This document shows positions 24,112 through 32,682 of a stretch of 64,000 nt of DNA, in pieces. A program made the position numbers and the translations under genes. The notes beneath the pieces are model-generated. The model saw only the letters and a list, made by a program, of their open reading frames with translations, did no database searches and was not told the DNA's origin. How positions within the stretch are numbered: the stretch's first letter is position 1; each line of letters starts with the position of its first letter. Origin of the DNA: Pseudomonadota bacterium. GTDB taxonomy: Bacteria > Pseudomonadota > Gammaproteobacteria > Steroidobacterales > Steroidobacteraceae. The stretch lies in the NCBI GenBank assembly GCA_023417315.1, contig JAEZFW010000083.1, positions 62,001 through 126,000 on the forward strand, in the 5' to 3' direction.

Positions 24112-24268
24112 ACTCTCGCGGCGAACGCGGCGAAGACAAACGAGCTTGAAGAGTAGCGGACGCATTCGCTAGCTCCCGATAGCCAAGCTTCGCGCACCGA
24201 GCATGTCTGACGAGCGATTTCTTCCTCTTTCTTCGCCGCGGTCGCCGCGTTCGCCGCGAGATCATTTC
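24112..24268. repeat. Inverted repeat with two 9-bp CGCCGCGTT units
   Basis: The left arm, 24114-24134 (CTCGCGGCGAACGCGGCGAA), is the reverse complement of the right arm 24232-24260 (TTCGCCGCGGTCGCCGCGTT then CGCCGCGAG), followed by ATCATTT. This is the second full copy of the 3440-3640 element, with one TTCGCCGCG unit fewer. It separates the convergent FMN reductase and malic enzyme genes, so a terminator function for both is plausible. Confidence 0.75.
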
Positions 24269-24311
24269 TCTGATGGGGTCGATGGCACGCGTTGTATGCG
24301 CGGAGCTCGGA

Positions 24312-26627
24312 TCACTTCGCGTTCGCCGCAGCTTCGGTTACCGTCAACACGGTCATATTCACAATGCGCCGCACTGTCGCAGAGGGCGTGAGAATGTGCA
24401 CGGGTGCCGCGCAGCCGAGCAGGATCGGGCCGACGGCGACGTTATTGCCGGCGGCGGTTTTCAGCAAGTTGTAGCTGATGTTGGCCGCATCGAGGTTCGG
24501 CATCACCAGCAAGTTGGCAGGCCCACTCAGCGTCGTCTCCGGGAGGATCTTGCGGCGAATCGCTTCGTCGAGCGCGCAGTCGCCGTGCATCTCGCCATCT
24601 ATCTCCAGTTTCGGCGCGCGCTCGCGCAGCAGCTGGAGCGTTCTACGCATCTTCTCCGACGACTCGTCATCGTGCGTGCCAAAATTCGAATGCGAAAGCA
24701 GCGCCACCTTCGGTTCGATTCCGAAGCGGCGAACCACTTGCGCTGCGCTCTGCGTGATCTCCACGAGCTGCTCCGCCGTCGGATTCAGGTTCACATGCGT
24801 GTCGACGAGAAACAGTTGCCGCTCCGGCAAGATGAGCGCATTCATCGCGGCGTACACACTCACGCCGGGGCGTTTGCCGATGACCCGATCGATGTACTTC
24901 AGGTGTTTGGCCGTCGTGCTGATCGTGCCGCAGATCATCCCATCGGCCGCACCTTTGCGAAGTAGCATCGCAGCGATGAGCGTCGTTCGGCGGCGCATCT
25001 CGAGCTTCGCGTACTGCGCGGTGATTCCTCGCCGCATCATCAGCCGGTGATATTCCATCCAGAACTCGCGATGTCGCTCGTCTTGTTCTGGATTGACGAC
25101 CGTGAAGTGCTCGCCGGGACGCAGGCGCAATCCGAAGCGCTTGATGCGGCTTTCGATGACTGCCGGACGGCCTACCAACACTGGCTGCGCGAGCTTTTCC
25201 TCGACCAGGATCTGCACGGCGCGCAGCACGCGCTCGTCCTCACCTTCGGCAAACACGATGCGCGAGCGCTCTGGCGCGACTTTGCGCGCGGCGGCGTAGA
25301 CCGGCTTCATCATCGTGCCGGACTGATAGACGAACTGCTGGAGCTGCTGTCGATACGCCTCGAAATCGGCAATCGGCTTCGTCGCGACACCTGAGTCCAT
25401 AGCCGCCTTCGCGACTGCGGGCGCAATATGCACGATCAACCGCGGATCGAACGGTTTCGGAATGAGATACTCGGGACCAAACGAAAGATCTTCGATGCCG
25501 TACGCGCTCGCAACGACGTCGCTATGCCCCATGCGCGCGAGGTCGGCAATCGCATGCACCGCCGCGATCTCCATCTGCCGAGTGATCGTCGTCGACCCCG
25601 CATCGAGTGCGCCTCGGAAGATGAATGGGAAGCACAACACATTGTTGACTTGATTCGGATAATCGGTCCGCCCGGTTGCCATGATTGCATCGGTGCGAAC
25701 GGCACGCACTTCTTCAGGCAAGATCTCCGGCGTCGGATTCGCGAGCGCGAAGATCAGGGGTCGCGCCGCCATCGATGCGACCATATCCGGCTTGAGCACA
25801 CCGCCTGCGGACAGCCCGAGGAATACATCCGCGTCAGCGATGACGTCGCGCAATATCCGATGCGGCGTATCCTGCGCGAATCGCTCTTTCTCCGGGTCCA
25901 TGAGCTCGGCGCGGCCGCGATAGACGACCCCGGCGAGATCCGTGAGCCACACGTTGTGCTTTGGCACGCCGAGCTCGACCAAGAGATCGACACACGCAAG
26001 TGCCGCAGCGCCCGCTCCACTCACGACGAGCTTCACCTGATCGATGCGCTTACCTACGACGCTCAGACCATTGAGCAGCGCAGCGCCCACGATGATGGCA
26101 GTGCCGTGCTGATCGTCGTGGAAGACCGGGATTTTCATGCGGGCGCGGAGCTTGCGCTCGATCTCGAAACACTCGGGCGCTTTGATATCTTCGAGGTTGA
26201 TCCCGCCGAACGTCGGCTCGAGCGCAGCGATGATCTCGACCAGCTTGTCCGGATCGCGCTCGTTGAGCTCGATGTCGAACACATCGATGCCGGCGAACTT
26301 CTTGAACAAGACCGCCTTGCCCTCCATGACCGGCTTTGCGGCCAGCGGCCCGATTGCCCCTAGGCCAAGCACTGCGGTGCCGTTCGTGATGACGCCGACG
26401 AGATTGCCGCGCGCGGTATAGCGCTGCGCCTTCATTGGGTCGGCCGCGATCTCCTCGCACGCAATCGCAACGCCCGGCGAGTACGCCAGCGCGAGATCGT
26501 GCTGGTTCGAAAGCTTCTTACTTGCAACGACGGAGAGTTTCCCGGGCGTTGGAAACTCGTGATAGGCAAGTGCGGCTTCCCGCAGACTTTCGCGGGCAGA
26601 GCCCGCCATCGGTGATTCTTCGTTCAT
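24312..26627 (-). CDS. maeB: NADP-dependent malic enzyme with phosphotransacetylase-like domain
   Basis: 771 residues, the MaeB length. It decarboxylates malate to pyruvate with NADP reduction. Domains: malic N-terminal (~20-150: LALAYSPGVAIACEEIAADP, GNLVGVITNGTAVLGLG), NAD-binding (~160-400: FHDDQHGTAIIVGAALLNGL, VSGAGAAALACVDLLV), and a C-terminal phosphotransacetylase-like domain (~430-765: RIVFAEGEDERVLRAVQI, LLSHSNFGTHDDESSEKMRR). The C-terminal domain in MaeB is regulatory rather than catalytic. ATG 26627. It stands alone on the minus strand. Confidence 0.95.
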   Translation of the reverse strand: MNEESPMAGSARESLREAALAYHEFPTPGKLSVVASKKLSNQHDLALAYSPGVAIACEEIAADPMKAQRYTARGNLVGVITNGTAVLGLGAIGPLAAKPVMEGKAVLFKKFAGIDVFDIELNERDPDKLVEIIAALEPTFGGINLEDIKAPECFEIERKLRARMKIPVFHDDQHGTAIIVGAALLNGLSVVGKRIDQVKLVVSGAGAAALACVDLLVELGVPKHNVWLTDLAGVVYRGRAELMDPEKERFAQDTPHRILRDVIADADVFLGLSAGGVLKPDMVASMAARPLIFALANPTPEILPEEVRAVRTDAIMATGRTDYPNQVNNVLCFPFIFRGALDAGSTTITRQMEIAAVHAIADLARMGHSDVVASAYGIEDLSFGPEYLIPKPFDPRLIVHIAPAVAKAAMDSGVATKPIADFEAYRQQLQQFVYQSGTMMKPVYAAARKVAPERSRIVFAEGEDERVLRAVQILVEEKLAQPVLVGRPAVIESRIKRFGLRLRPGEHFTVVNPEQDERHREFWMEYHRLMMRRGITAQYAKLEMRRRTTLIAAMLLRKGAADGMICGTISTTAKHLKYIDRVIGKRPGVSVYAAMNALILPERQLFLVDTHVNLNPTAEQLVEITQSAAQVVRRFGIEPKVALLSHSNFGTHDDESSEKMRRTLQLLRERAPKLEIDGEMHGDCALDEAIRRKILPETTLSGPANLLVMPNLDAANISYNLLKTAAGNNVAVGPILLGCAAPVHILTPSATVRRIVNMTVLTVTEAAANAK

Positions 26628-26732
26628 GCATCCGCGGTGTCAAAGAAGACTCGATGCCGATCACGCGAGCGTGTCGGCAGGTAACCTGCGGATGCAGGGT
26701 AGCGAACGATGCCTTAGAAATCTATGTGAGCA

Positions 26733-26942
26733 TCAATCCGCCTGATCCGTCGGGTCCGAAGGCTCCTCGGCCCCGACTGCTTCCGACAACTTCATCTCCT
26801 CTACTTGCACACGCCATGCTGGATCCGGGCTCTCTTGCACCTGAACGTATGGATCCGTTCCCAGCATCGAGAAACCCCACCCGAGCCCCACGGCTGCCGT
26901 CACGGCGCCGATGCTCACAAGAGCAATGTTTCGAGTCGCCAT
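26733..26942 (-). CDS. Small single-pass membrane protein, unknown
   Basis: 69 residues. After MATRN comes one hydrophobic helix (IALVSIGAVTAAVGLGWGFS, ~6-25), then a short acidic tail rich in Glu and Asp (PSDPTDQAD at the end). The strong ribosome-binding site AGGAGGTTGAT immediately before the ATG at 26942 supports this as a real gene and fixes the start; the frame is open further upstream but without such a site. No homologous family is recognised. A membrane-anchored small periplasmic or cytoplasmic tail is all that can be said. Confidence 0.65.
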   Translation of the reverse strand: MATRNIALVSIGAVTAAVGLGWGFSMLGTDPYVQVQESPDPAWRVQVEEMKLSEAVGAEEPSDPTDQAD

Positions 26943-27319
26943 ATCAACCTCCTGCCGCACGACGTACGGCGAGATGGCGCATCGCTCGTTCCAAGCCGGG
27001 AGCGACATACAGATCGAAGCACCGCGGGACCCCATGAGCCATTCGCACTAGCGCGTACGGAGAACCGCGTCTTCGATGAGCATTTGCCAAATACGAACCC
27101 CACTGTCTCGACCCCGGCCACGGACTGCGAACAGCTAGGCTGACTGGCCGTCGCTTCGCCGAACACGAAAGTGCTCCCGCAGTGGAACGGCTTAAGGGTT
27201 TGCCACCCTACGTTCGCGAGATCGGATTACGCGCGGATGAGCGAGTCGGCCGATCAAGTGCTCGACTGGAGTGCCGATAATGCGCTCGACGACGATCGTT
27301 CCGTCGCGGAGACAGATGA
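26943..27319. other. Divergent spacer, no gene seen
   Basis: 377 bases between the small membrane protein and the outer-membrane protein genes. I see no repeat element of the families described elsewhere and no convincing ORF; it probably holds the two divergent promoters. GGAGA at about 27308 serves the following gene. Confidence 0.4.
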
Positions 27320-27994
27320 GTGATGACGCGGAAAACGACAGGCCTTGTAGCGTTCGTGACCTGCGCGATGGCCGGACAGGCACAGGCAGCAGACTTCGGC
27401 CTCTACGGCACTGCAGGTACCGTCGGGTTCGGCGGAGGCGTTGCTGCAAGCTTCAACAAGCACCTTGGCGCCCGAATCGGTTATACGACCTACGAGTACT
27501 CGGTGAACGATCTCGAGGAATCAGACCTGCGACTCGACGGCACTGCCGAAATCGGCGGCGCACAAGCCTTTCTCGACTGGCATCCGTTCGGCGGCGCATT
27601 TCGCTTGAGCGCAGGCGCTGTCGAGAATGCCTCTCTGTCGGCTCATGCAGAGCCGATTGGAAACACGTATACCCTCAATGGCGTCACTTACACCGCCGAT
27701 GAGATCGGCGAGGCTACCGGCACCGCGAAGTACGACTCCATCTCTCCCTACATTGGCTTCGGCTTCGGTCATCCCTTGTCGATCGACGGCCGTTTCGCAT
27801 TCACAGCAGATTTCGGCGTGGTCTTCACCGGCTCAATGAAAGTCGAGCTCAACGCCACGTGCGCCGTTCCGAACGCAATGCTCTGCTCGCAGATCGAAGC
27901 CGACGTACTCGCTGAAGAGGCCGAGCTGCAAGAAGACGCGGATGATTTGAAGTATTGGCCGGTGATGTCGATTGGGGTGTCGTACAGGTTCTAA
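27320..27994 (+). CDS. Outer-membrane beta-barrel protein
   Basis: 224 residues. Signal peptide: TGLVAFVTCAMAGQAQA with cleavage before ADFGLYG (~24). The mature part alternates polar and hydrophobic residues, contains repeated strands (GFGGGVAASFNKHLGARIGY, YDSISPYIGFGFGHPL, FAFTADFGVVFTGSM) and ends with the C-terminal signature GVSYRF, which is recognised by the Bam complex. A Glu/Asp-rich segment near residue 200 would be an extracellular loop or plug. It resembles small OmpA/OmpW-like 8-stranded barrels; function unknown. GTG 27320 or ATG 27323 is the start. Confidence 0.75.
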   Translation: MMTRKTTGLVAFVTCAMAGQAQAADFGLYGTAGTVGFGGGVAASFNKHLGARIGYTTYEYSVNDLEESDLRLDGTAEIGGAQAFLDWHPFGGAFRLSAGAVENASLSAHAEPIGNTYTLNGVTYTADEIGEATGTAKYDSISPYIGFGFGHPLSIDGRFAFTADFGVVFTGSMKVELNATCAVPNAMLCSQIEADVLAEEAELQEDADDLKYWPVMSIGVSYRF

Positions 27995-28030
27995 GAAATA
28001 ACGGCGGCCTTCGGTTCTCGAGTTCGCGAA

Positions 28031-28095
28031 CCTACGGCAGGGAGGCCTTTCGGCAGGAAAGCCGTGCGTGCGACGGCAAGGGAGCCTGTCGGCAG
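28031..28095. repeat. Inverted copies of the GCCGTGCGTGCGACGG repeat
   Basis: 28061-28095 reads GCCGTGCGTGCGACGGCAAG followed by GGAGCCTGTCGGCAG, the reverse complement of the units at 28191-28307. A shorter degenerate piece, CCTACGGCAGGGAGGCCTTT then CGGCAGG, lies at 28031-28057. The two orientations face each other over about 95 bases. Confidence 0.75.
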
Positions 28096-28190
28096 GTCAG
28101 AAGAGGCAGATGCTCCGATATGACGTTTGATTATGATTTGCGCGTGGCGCAGGCTAGAGATCGATTCGGCTCCGCTGTTCCCTCTGACCC

Positions 28191-28320
28191 CTGCCGATAG
28201 GCTTCCTTGCCGTCGCACGCACGGCTCCCCTGCCGATAGGCTCCCTTGCCGTCGCACGCACGGCTCCCCTGCCGATAGGCTCCCTTGCCGTCGCACGCAC
28301 GGCTCCTCTGCCGATAGGCG
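28191..28320. repeat. Tandem array of a 39-bp repeat, 3.3 copies
   Basis: Units start at 28191, 28230 and 28269 (39-bp period), with a partial fourth at 28308. Each reads CTGCCGATAGGCTCCCTTGC then CGTCGCACGCACGGCTCCC, with single-base differences. There are no unique spacers, so this is not a CRISPR array. An inverted copy lies at 28061-28095 and another, 4.3 kb away, at 32616-32650. An open reading frame runs through the array into the next gene, but this is not translated if the start is at 28376. Confidence 0.9.
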
Positions 28321-28375
28321 AGGCTTGCCGCGCCCCCGCGCTCGGCGCACGATGCTGCCAACGGAGGAGAAGGCC

Positions 28376-28978
28376 ATGTCCCACCTCTTCGACGCCGCTC
28401 ATCGATTCTGGCAACGCAAGTTCGATAGCGAGCGCTTGGCCGATCGCATCGAGCAGCGGTTGTGTCGCGATCGCATCGACGCCGACAACAAGGCGTTCAT
28501 CGAGCGGTTGGACATGTTCTTCATCGCCACCGTCGATGCCGCAGGTCAGCCGACGTGCTCGTACAAAGGCGGCGATCCAGGGTTCGTGCGTGTGCTCGAT
28601 GAGAAGACGCTGATCTTCCCGAATTACGACGGCAATGGAATGTTCTTATCCGTCGGCAACTTGAGCTCGCAGAAAAAGGTCGGATTGCTCTTCATCGATC
28701 TAGAGACGCCGAAGCGTCTGCGGATCCATGGGCTCGCTCGTGTTGAAGCCGCTGAAATCGCCCAGCCACAGTATGCCGAAGCGCAGTTCGTGATCGCGGT
28801 GACGGTGACTGAAGTGTTCCCCAATTGTCCGCGATACATCCATCGCTATCAGTTGCTCGAGCGGTCGAAGTTCGTTCCATGCCCTGGCGGCGAGACACCG
28901 ATTCCGGCGTGGAAGCGAATGGAATGGGCGAGCGATGTGTTACCCGCTCACGACCCAGCCAACGAATCGCTCAAGTGA
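28376..28978 (+). CDS. Pyridoxamine-5'-phosphate-oxidase-like flavin-binding protein
   Basis: 200 residues. The split-barrel FMN-binding fold is seen in NKAFIERLDMFFIATVDAAG, PTCSYKGGDPGFVRVLDEKT, LIFPNYDGNGMFLSVGNL and VGLLFIDLETPKRLRIHG. Such proteins bind FMN, F420 or haem, and many are stress-related oxidoreductases; PdxH activity should not be assumed. ATG 28376 follows GGAGGAG; the frame extends upstream through the 39-bp array, which I exclude. Its last 31 bases overlap, tail to tail, the spermidine-synthase-like gene. Confidence 0.85.
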   Translation: MSHLFDAAHRFWQRKFDSERLADRIEQRLCRDRIDADNKAFIERLDMFFIATVDAAGQPTCSYKGGDPGFVRVLDEKTLIFPNYDGNGMFLSVGNLSSQKKVGLLFIDLETPKRLRIHGLARVEAAEIAQPQYAEAQFVIAVTVTEVFPNCPRYIHRYQLLERSKFVPCPGGETPIPAWKRMEWASDVLPAHDPANESLK

Positions 28979-29829
28979 GCTCGCGGCGAGCGCAGTAAAC
29001 CCGTCTCGTCGACGGCTTCGAGCCAGCGTAGATAGTGCGGGAAGTCGAGGCCGAGCTCGCTTTGCCAGCGCTGCGCTCTCGCGCGCAGCTCGCCAGTCTC
29101 GATCTCGGGCGCCGATTTGAACGCGAACAGCAGATCGTTCTCGCCCGAATGAACCGTGGCGATCAATCCTAGATCGCCGAACGCATCGTGAATGCGCTGC
29201 AAGTGCGCATCGTACCGCCCCTGCTCCCCCGACATATTCATGACGAGGAGACCCGCGTCGCTCAACCGTTGCGCAGCGTGCCTATAGAACTCGGAAGTCG
29301 CGAGCGATGGTGCCACGCCACCTTCGTCGAACGCATCCACGATCAGCACATCGATCGGCTCGCGTCGGTGAGCCAGATAGCGCACGCCATCGGCGTGTAG
29401 AACCTGAAAGCGTGCATCGTCAAGCGGGATACAGAACTCATCGCGCAACGCGATCACGTCTGCGTCGATTTCCACCGCTGTGAGCCGCGCATCGGGCAAA
29501 TGTCGATAGCAATACTTTGCGAGCGAGCCGCCGCCGAGACCGATCATCACGATCTCGCGCGGCGCCGGCACGAACAGCAGGAAGGACATCATGCGGCGCG
29601 TGTACTCGCATGTGAGCACGTCGGGATCGTCGAGGCGCATCGTGCTCTGCACGCTGTCGTGCGAGAACAGCAGGTGTCGCTCGCCATTCGTCTCCACGAT
29701 GTAGGGCCGTCGACCGCGACGCGAGCCCGCTCGGTCACCCTTCATCGTGCGCACGACTGCGGTTCCCAAGAACCAGGGATCTTCCTCACCTTGCCAGGCA
29801 GGCCGGCTGCTTCTAGTTCGATCCGACAT
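28948..29829 (-). CDS. Spermidine-synthase-like methyltransferase-fold protein
   Basis: 293 residues with a Rossmann fold: SAM-type loop VMIGLGGGSLAKYCYRHLP, acidic residue in LTAVEIDADVIALRDEF, DVLIVDAFDEGG, and a spermidine-synthase-like Asp. The N-terminal region (HLLFSHDSVQSTMRLDDPD) resembles the SpeE beta domain. Members outside the SpeE core often have unknown acceptors, so aminopropyl transfer is not certain. Start ATG 29829. The 3' end overlaps the flavin-binding gene on the other strand by 31 bases. Confidence 0.82.
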   Translation of the reverse strand: MSDRTRSSRPAWQGEEDPWFLGTAVVRTMKGDRAGSRRGRRPYIVETNGERHLLFSHDSVQSTMRLDDPDVLTCEYTRRMMSFLLFVPAPREIVMIGLGGGSLAKYCYRHLPDARLTAVEIDADVIALRDEFCIPLDDARFQVLHADGVRYLAHRREPIDVLIVDAFDEGGVAPSLATSEFYRHAAQRLSDAGLLVMNMSGEQGRYDAHLQRIHDAFGDLGLIATVHSGENDLLFAFKSAPEIETGELRARAQRWQSELGLDFPHYLRWLEAVDETGLLRSPRAHLSDSLAGS

Positions 29830-29836
29830 CGAAGCG

Positions 29837-30337
29837 CTATGCGTTCACGACCTTCGTACCGGCGATGAGATCGTGGATACAGCGGCGGTCATCTCTGAAG
29901 ATGAACAGTACGTTGACGATGGCCACGATATTGCCGATGACGGGAACGAGCGCAATGACACTCATGGGTAAGTAGCGTAGGCCGAATACTTTCGGCAGCG
30001 GCAGGATCTGTCCATCCGTCACGGAGACGATACGCGTGCCGACCAGCGCCTTGCCGATCGTCTGGCCGCGCTTGCTGAGCAAATAGCCGTTCAAGATGAG
30101 GAAGACGACGATACCCACCAAACCGAGCATGAGTTGCGAGGTAAGGCTGACTTGGCCACTCATGGCCGACTGCCAGAAGCCGGTGTAGTACAGGACAGGG
30201 AACATGATGATCCACGAGATGATGGCGTCGATGATGGCGCCGCCCAGACGAGCGCCTCGACTCGCGAGCTCGCCCTCCGCGGCGACTGCATCTCCCACTT
30301 CTGCCTGCGGCGGCGCGTATCGGTTTTCTTCATTCAT
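29837..30337 (-). CDS. RDD-family membrane protein
   Basis: 166 residues with three or four transmembrane helices. The domain is recognised by ASRGARLGGAIIDAIISWII, LSKRGQTIGKALVGTRIVS, LRYLPMSVIALVPVIGNIVA and a final RRCIHDLIAGTKVV. RDD proteins are membrane proteins of poorly known function, some with Na+/H+ antiport. An N-terminal cytosolic stretch (NRYAPPQAEVGDA) is typical. GAGGACTACAACA precedes the ATG at 30337. It is 8 bases upstream of the spermidine-synthase-like gene on the same strand, so cotranscription is likely. Confidence 0.88.
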   Translation of the reverse strand: MNEENRYAPPQAEVGDAVAAEGELASRGARLGGAIIDAIISWIIMFPVLYYTGFWQSAMSGQVSLTSQLMLGLVGIVVFLILNGYLLSKRGQTIGKALVGTRIVSVTDGQILPLPKVFGLRYLPMSVIALVPVIGNIVAIVNVLFIFRDDRRCIHDLIAGTKVVNA

Positions 30338-30512
30338 TGTTGTAGTCCTCCCCTTGTGAACGGCCGGTCACGGACGACGGCGGCCCCTACTATACGATCC
30401 TTCACGGCGGAGTTTCACGGTTCCTTCACGCGCGCACCCGCGGGTGCTTCACGCAGCGAATCTACCGTGCGGACAGGTGCAATTCGCATCCTGAATCCAG
30501 CCGAGCGATCTT

Positions 30513-31754
30513 ATGTCCAGCGTCCCCGCCGAAGCAGTGGCAGACGCGCGCCTGACCGCCGCGCGCGCCGACTCCCTGGCCGACCCTCTGGCCGAGTCCC
30601 CGGCCGAATCTCTGGCCCGCGCGCGCGCACGTATTCAGTCGATCGATGCGTTGCGCGGTTTCGTCATCATCCTCATGGCGCTCGATCACGTCCGATCCTA
30701 CTTCAGCAACGCGCAGTTCGATCCGCTCGATCTGGCGCAGACCGATCTTGCGATGTACATGACTCGCTGGATGACGCACCTGTGCGCACCGACGTTCATC
30801 TTCCTCGCAGGCGTGAGCGCGCATCTCATGTCGCAGCGGATGGAGACTGCGGATCTGCGCCGCTTCCTGATCACGCGTGGACTTTGGTTGGTCGCGCTCG
30901 AGTTCACCGTCGTGCAGTTCGCGTGGTCGTTCAACCTGAACTACGGATACGGATTGTTCCTGCAAGTGATTTGGGCGATCGGTGCTTCGATGGTGATACT
31001 CGGACTCATCGTGTCATGGCCGCGATGGCTCCTTGCCTCGATCGCACTCGCCATGATTGTCGGTCACAACCTGCTCGATGGCATCCCGCCCGAGATCTTC
31101 GGGTCCTCCGGATGGGTATGGAAACTGCTTCATGTCAAGTCGCAGACGGAGTATGCGTTCGTGCTTTATCCCCTCGTGCCGTGGGTCGGAGTCATGATGC
31201 TGGGCTTCTGCGTAGGCAAGTTGTTCGACGCGGACGTAGAGTACCGTCGGCGTGCGTTGATCGCTTTGGGCACGGCATCGCTGCTTGCTTTCGTTGCGTT
31301 GCGCGCGATCAATGGTTACGGCGATCCGAATCCGTGGACAGCGCAATCCACGCCGCTCTTCACGTTGCTTTCATTCATCAACGTGCACAAGTACCCGCCT
31401 TCGCTCGCGTATGTGCTGGTGACGCTCGGAATCGGGATGCTGCTCCTGGCGCTGTTCGAATCGATGCGCGGCCGGCTGTTCGAGATCATGCGCACGTTCG
31501 GCAAGGTCCCGCTGTTCGTCTATGTGCTACACATCGTGGTCGCGCATTTGACGGCAGGACTGCTAGCCCTCGCACTGGGCCACGGCGATGCCGTGCTCCG
31601 GAACATCTTCATCTTGAAGCCCGAAGGTTGGGGCTTCGGATTGTTAGGTGTGTACGTCGCATGGCTTGCCGTACTTGCGATCCTCTATCCCGCATGCCGG
31701 TGGTTCGCTGAGGTGAAGCGCACGCGCAAGGAATGGTGGCTGTCGTATTTGTAG
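30513..31754 (+). CDS. DUF1624/HGSNAT-like membrane acyltransferase-family protein
   Basis: 413 residues, about ten transmembrane helices. IQSIDALRGFVIILMALDHV at ~45-65 and LCAPTFIFLAGVSAHLMSQR are typical of heparan-alpha-glucosaminide N-acetyltransferase-like/DUF1624 proteins, membrane-embedded acyltransferases of sugars. The first 40 residues are an Ala/Asp/Leu-rich low-complexity segment (ARADSLADPLAESPAESLAR), which suggests slippage in the repeats of this region. No operon partner. Start ATG 30513. Confidence 0.82.
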   Translation: MSSVPAEAVADARLTAARADSLADPLAESPAESLARARARIQSIDALRGFVIILMALDHVRSYFSNAQFDPLDLAQTDLAMYMTRWMTHLCAPTFIFLAGVSAHLMSQRMETADLRRFLITRGLWLVALEFTVVQFAWSFNLNYGYGLFLQVIWAIGASMVILGLIVSWPRWLLASIALAMIVGHNLLDGIPPEIFGSSGWVWKLLHVKSQTEYAFVLYPLVPWVGVMMLGFCVGKLFDADVEYRRRALIALGTASLLAFVALRAINGYGDPNPWTAQSTPLFTLLSFINVHKYPPSLAYVLVTLGIGMLLLALFESMRGRLFEIMRTFGKVPLFVYVLHIVVAHLTAGLLALALGHGDAVLRNIFILKPEGWGFGLLGVYVAWLAVLAILYPACRWFAEVKRTRKEWWLSYL

Positions 31755-31756
31755 AA

Positions 31757-31846
31757 GGGTATCGGGTTCTGGGCGACCGCGCCGACGAGAATGAGTACGC
31801 CCTCTCTCCTCTGGCCAGTACCCAGTACCCGACAACCCGATCGCCC
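31757..31846. repeat. Inverted GGGTATCGGGTT/GTACCCGAC element
   Basis: Right after the acyltransferase stop, GGGTATCGGGTTCTGGGCGA (31758-31777) faces CTGGCCAGTACCCAGTACCC and GACAACCCGATCG (31812-31844). The unit is again about 8 bp (AGTACCC). It follows the same pattern as the other inverted short-unit arrays but with different words. Confidence 0.6.
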
Positions 31847-31977
31847 TCTTCAGATCATGTAGCCGAGCTAAATTGACATCACAGTAAAGTTGTTGATCGT
31901 GCCGACGTGCGCTCGAGCTGTTTACGTCGTCGAAGCGTTCCGCTTACATTCCTCCAGTCATCACAAGAGGAAAGTCG

Positions 31978-32610
31978 ATGAGCGCCTATCGCTTGTATTG
32001 TGTCGGTGAATCCGGGAACTCGTATAAGGCTGCTCTGATGCTGCAACTGTGCGGCTACGAATGGGAGCCGGTGTTCGTGGACTTTTTCGGTGGACAGACG
32101 CGCAGCGCGGACTACCGCGGCGAGGTGAATGAATTCGGCGAAGTTCCTGTGCTCGAGTTTGCAGATCAACGAATCGCACAGAGCGGCGCGATTCTCGCTT
32201 ATCTATCCGAGCTCAGCGGAAAGTTCGGAGGACGAAACCAAGCTGAACGTCTGAAGATTCTGGGCTGGTTGCTGTTCGACAATCATAAGTTCACGAGCTA
32301 CTACGCGACGCTGCGCTGGATGGTGGGTTTGACGAAGACCGGCGACCCCGCCGTGATCGACTTCCTCCAAAAGCGCACGCTCAGCGCCTTCAGCATCGTC
32401 GATAAACATCTCGCCACGACTCCGTTCCTCGTTGGCGATGACCCCACGATCGCGGACCTCTCGCTCGTGGGCTATCACTACTACGATGAGGAAACTGGCA
32501 TCGATCACAACCAGTTCCCCAACATTCAAGCTTGGAAACAGCGCATCGCGCAGCTACCGGGGTGGAAGCATCCGTATGACATTATGCCGAGGGGGTTCAA
32601 ACCGGACTGA
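31978..32610 (+). CDS. Glutathione S-transferase-family protein
   Basis: 210 residues. N-terminal thioredoxin-like domain: YRLYCVGESGNSYKAALMLQ, GEVPVLEFADQRIAQSGAIL (with the conserved cis-Pro-type VPVLE and the QSGAIL Gln-Ser glutathione site). C-terminal all-helical domain from ~90 (FGGRNQAERLKILGWLLFD) to PYDIMPRG. A GST catalyses glutathione conjugation or acts on toxic electrophiles; the substrate is unknown. Start ATG 31978 follows AGAGGAAA. The distal copy of the GCCGTGCG repeat follows the stop within 6 bases. Confidence 0.87.
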   Translation: MSAYRLYCVGESGNSYKAALMLQLCGYEWEPVFVDFFGGQTRSADYRGEVNEFGEVPVLEFADQRIAQSGAILAYLSELSGKFGGRNQAERLKILGWLLFDNHKFTSYYATLRWMVGLTKTGDPAVIDFLQKRTLSAFSIVDKHLATTPFLVGDDPTIADLSLVGYHYYDEETGIDHNQFPNIQAWKQRIAQLPGWKHPYDIMPRGFKPD

Positions 32611-32615
32611 TGGAA

Positions 32616-32650
32616 GCCGTGCGAGCGACGGCAAGGGGGCCTGTCGGCAG
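32616..32650. repeat. Distant inverted copy of the 39-bp repeat
   Basis: GCCGTGCGAGCGACGGCAAG then GGGGCCTGTCGGCAG. It differs by two bases from the copy at 28061-28095 and is the reverse complement of the tandem units at 28191-28307. It lies between the GST gene and the convergent VOC gene. Confidence 0.85.
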
Positions 32651-32682
32651 CGTTCGCGCGCGAATGCGAAGGCTTCCCCCAC

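Noticed and set aside
25428..26363. 311-residue open frame on the plus strand
   Set aside because: Antisense to the malic enzyme; no domain pattern.
28191..28320. Possible CRISPR array
   Set aside because: The 39-bp units are directly adjacent with no unique spacers and there are no cas genes nearby; it is a plain tandem repeat.
30134..31711. 525-residue open frame on the plus strand
   Set aside because: Overlaps RDD (antisense) and the membrane acyltransferase in another frame; Arg-rich translation without domains, whereas the frame at 30513 has clear TM helices.
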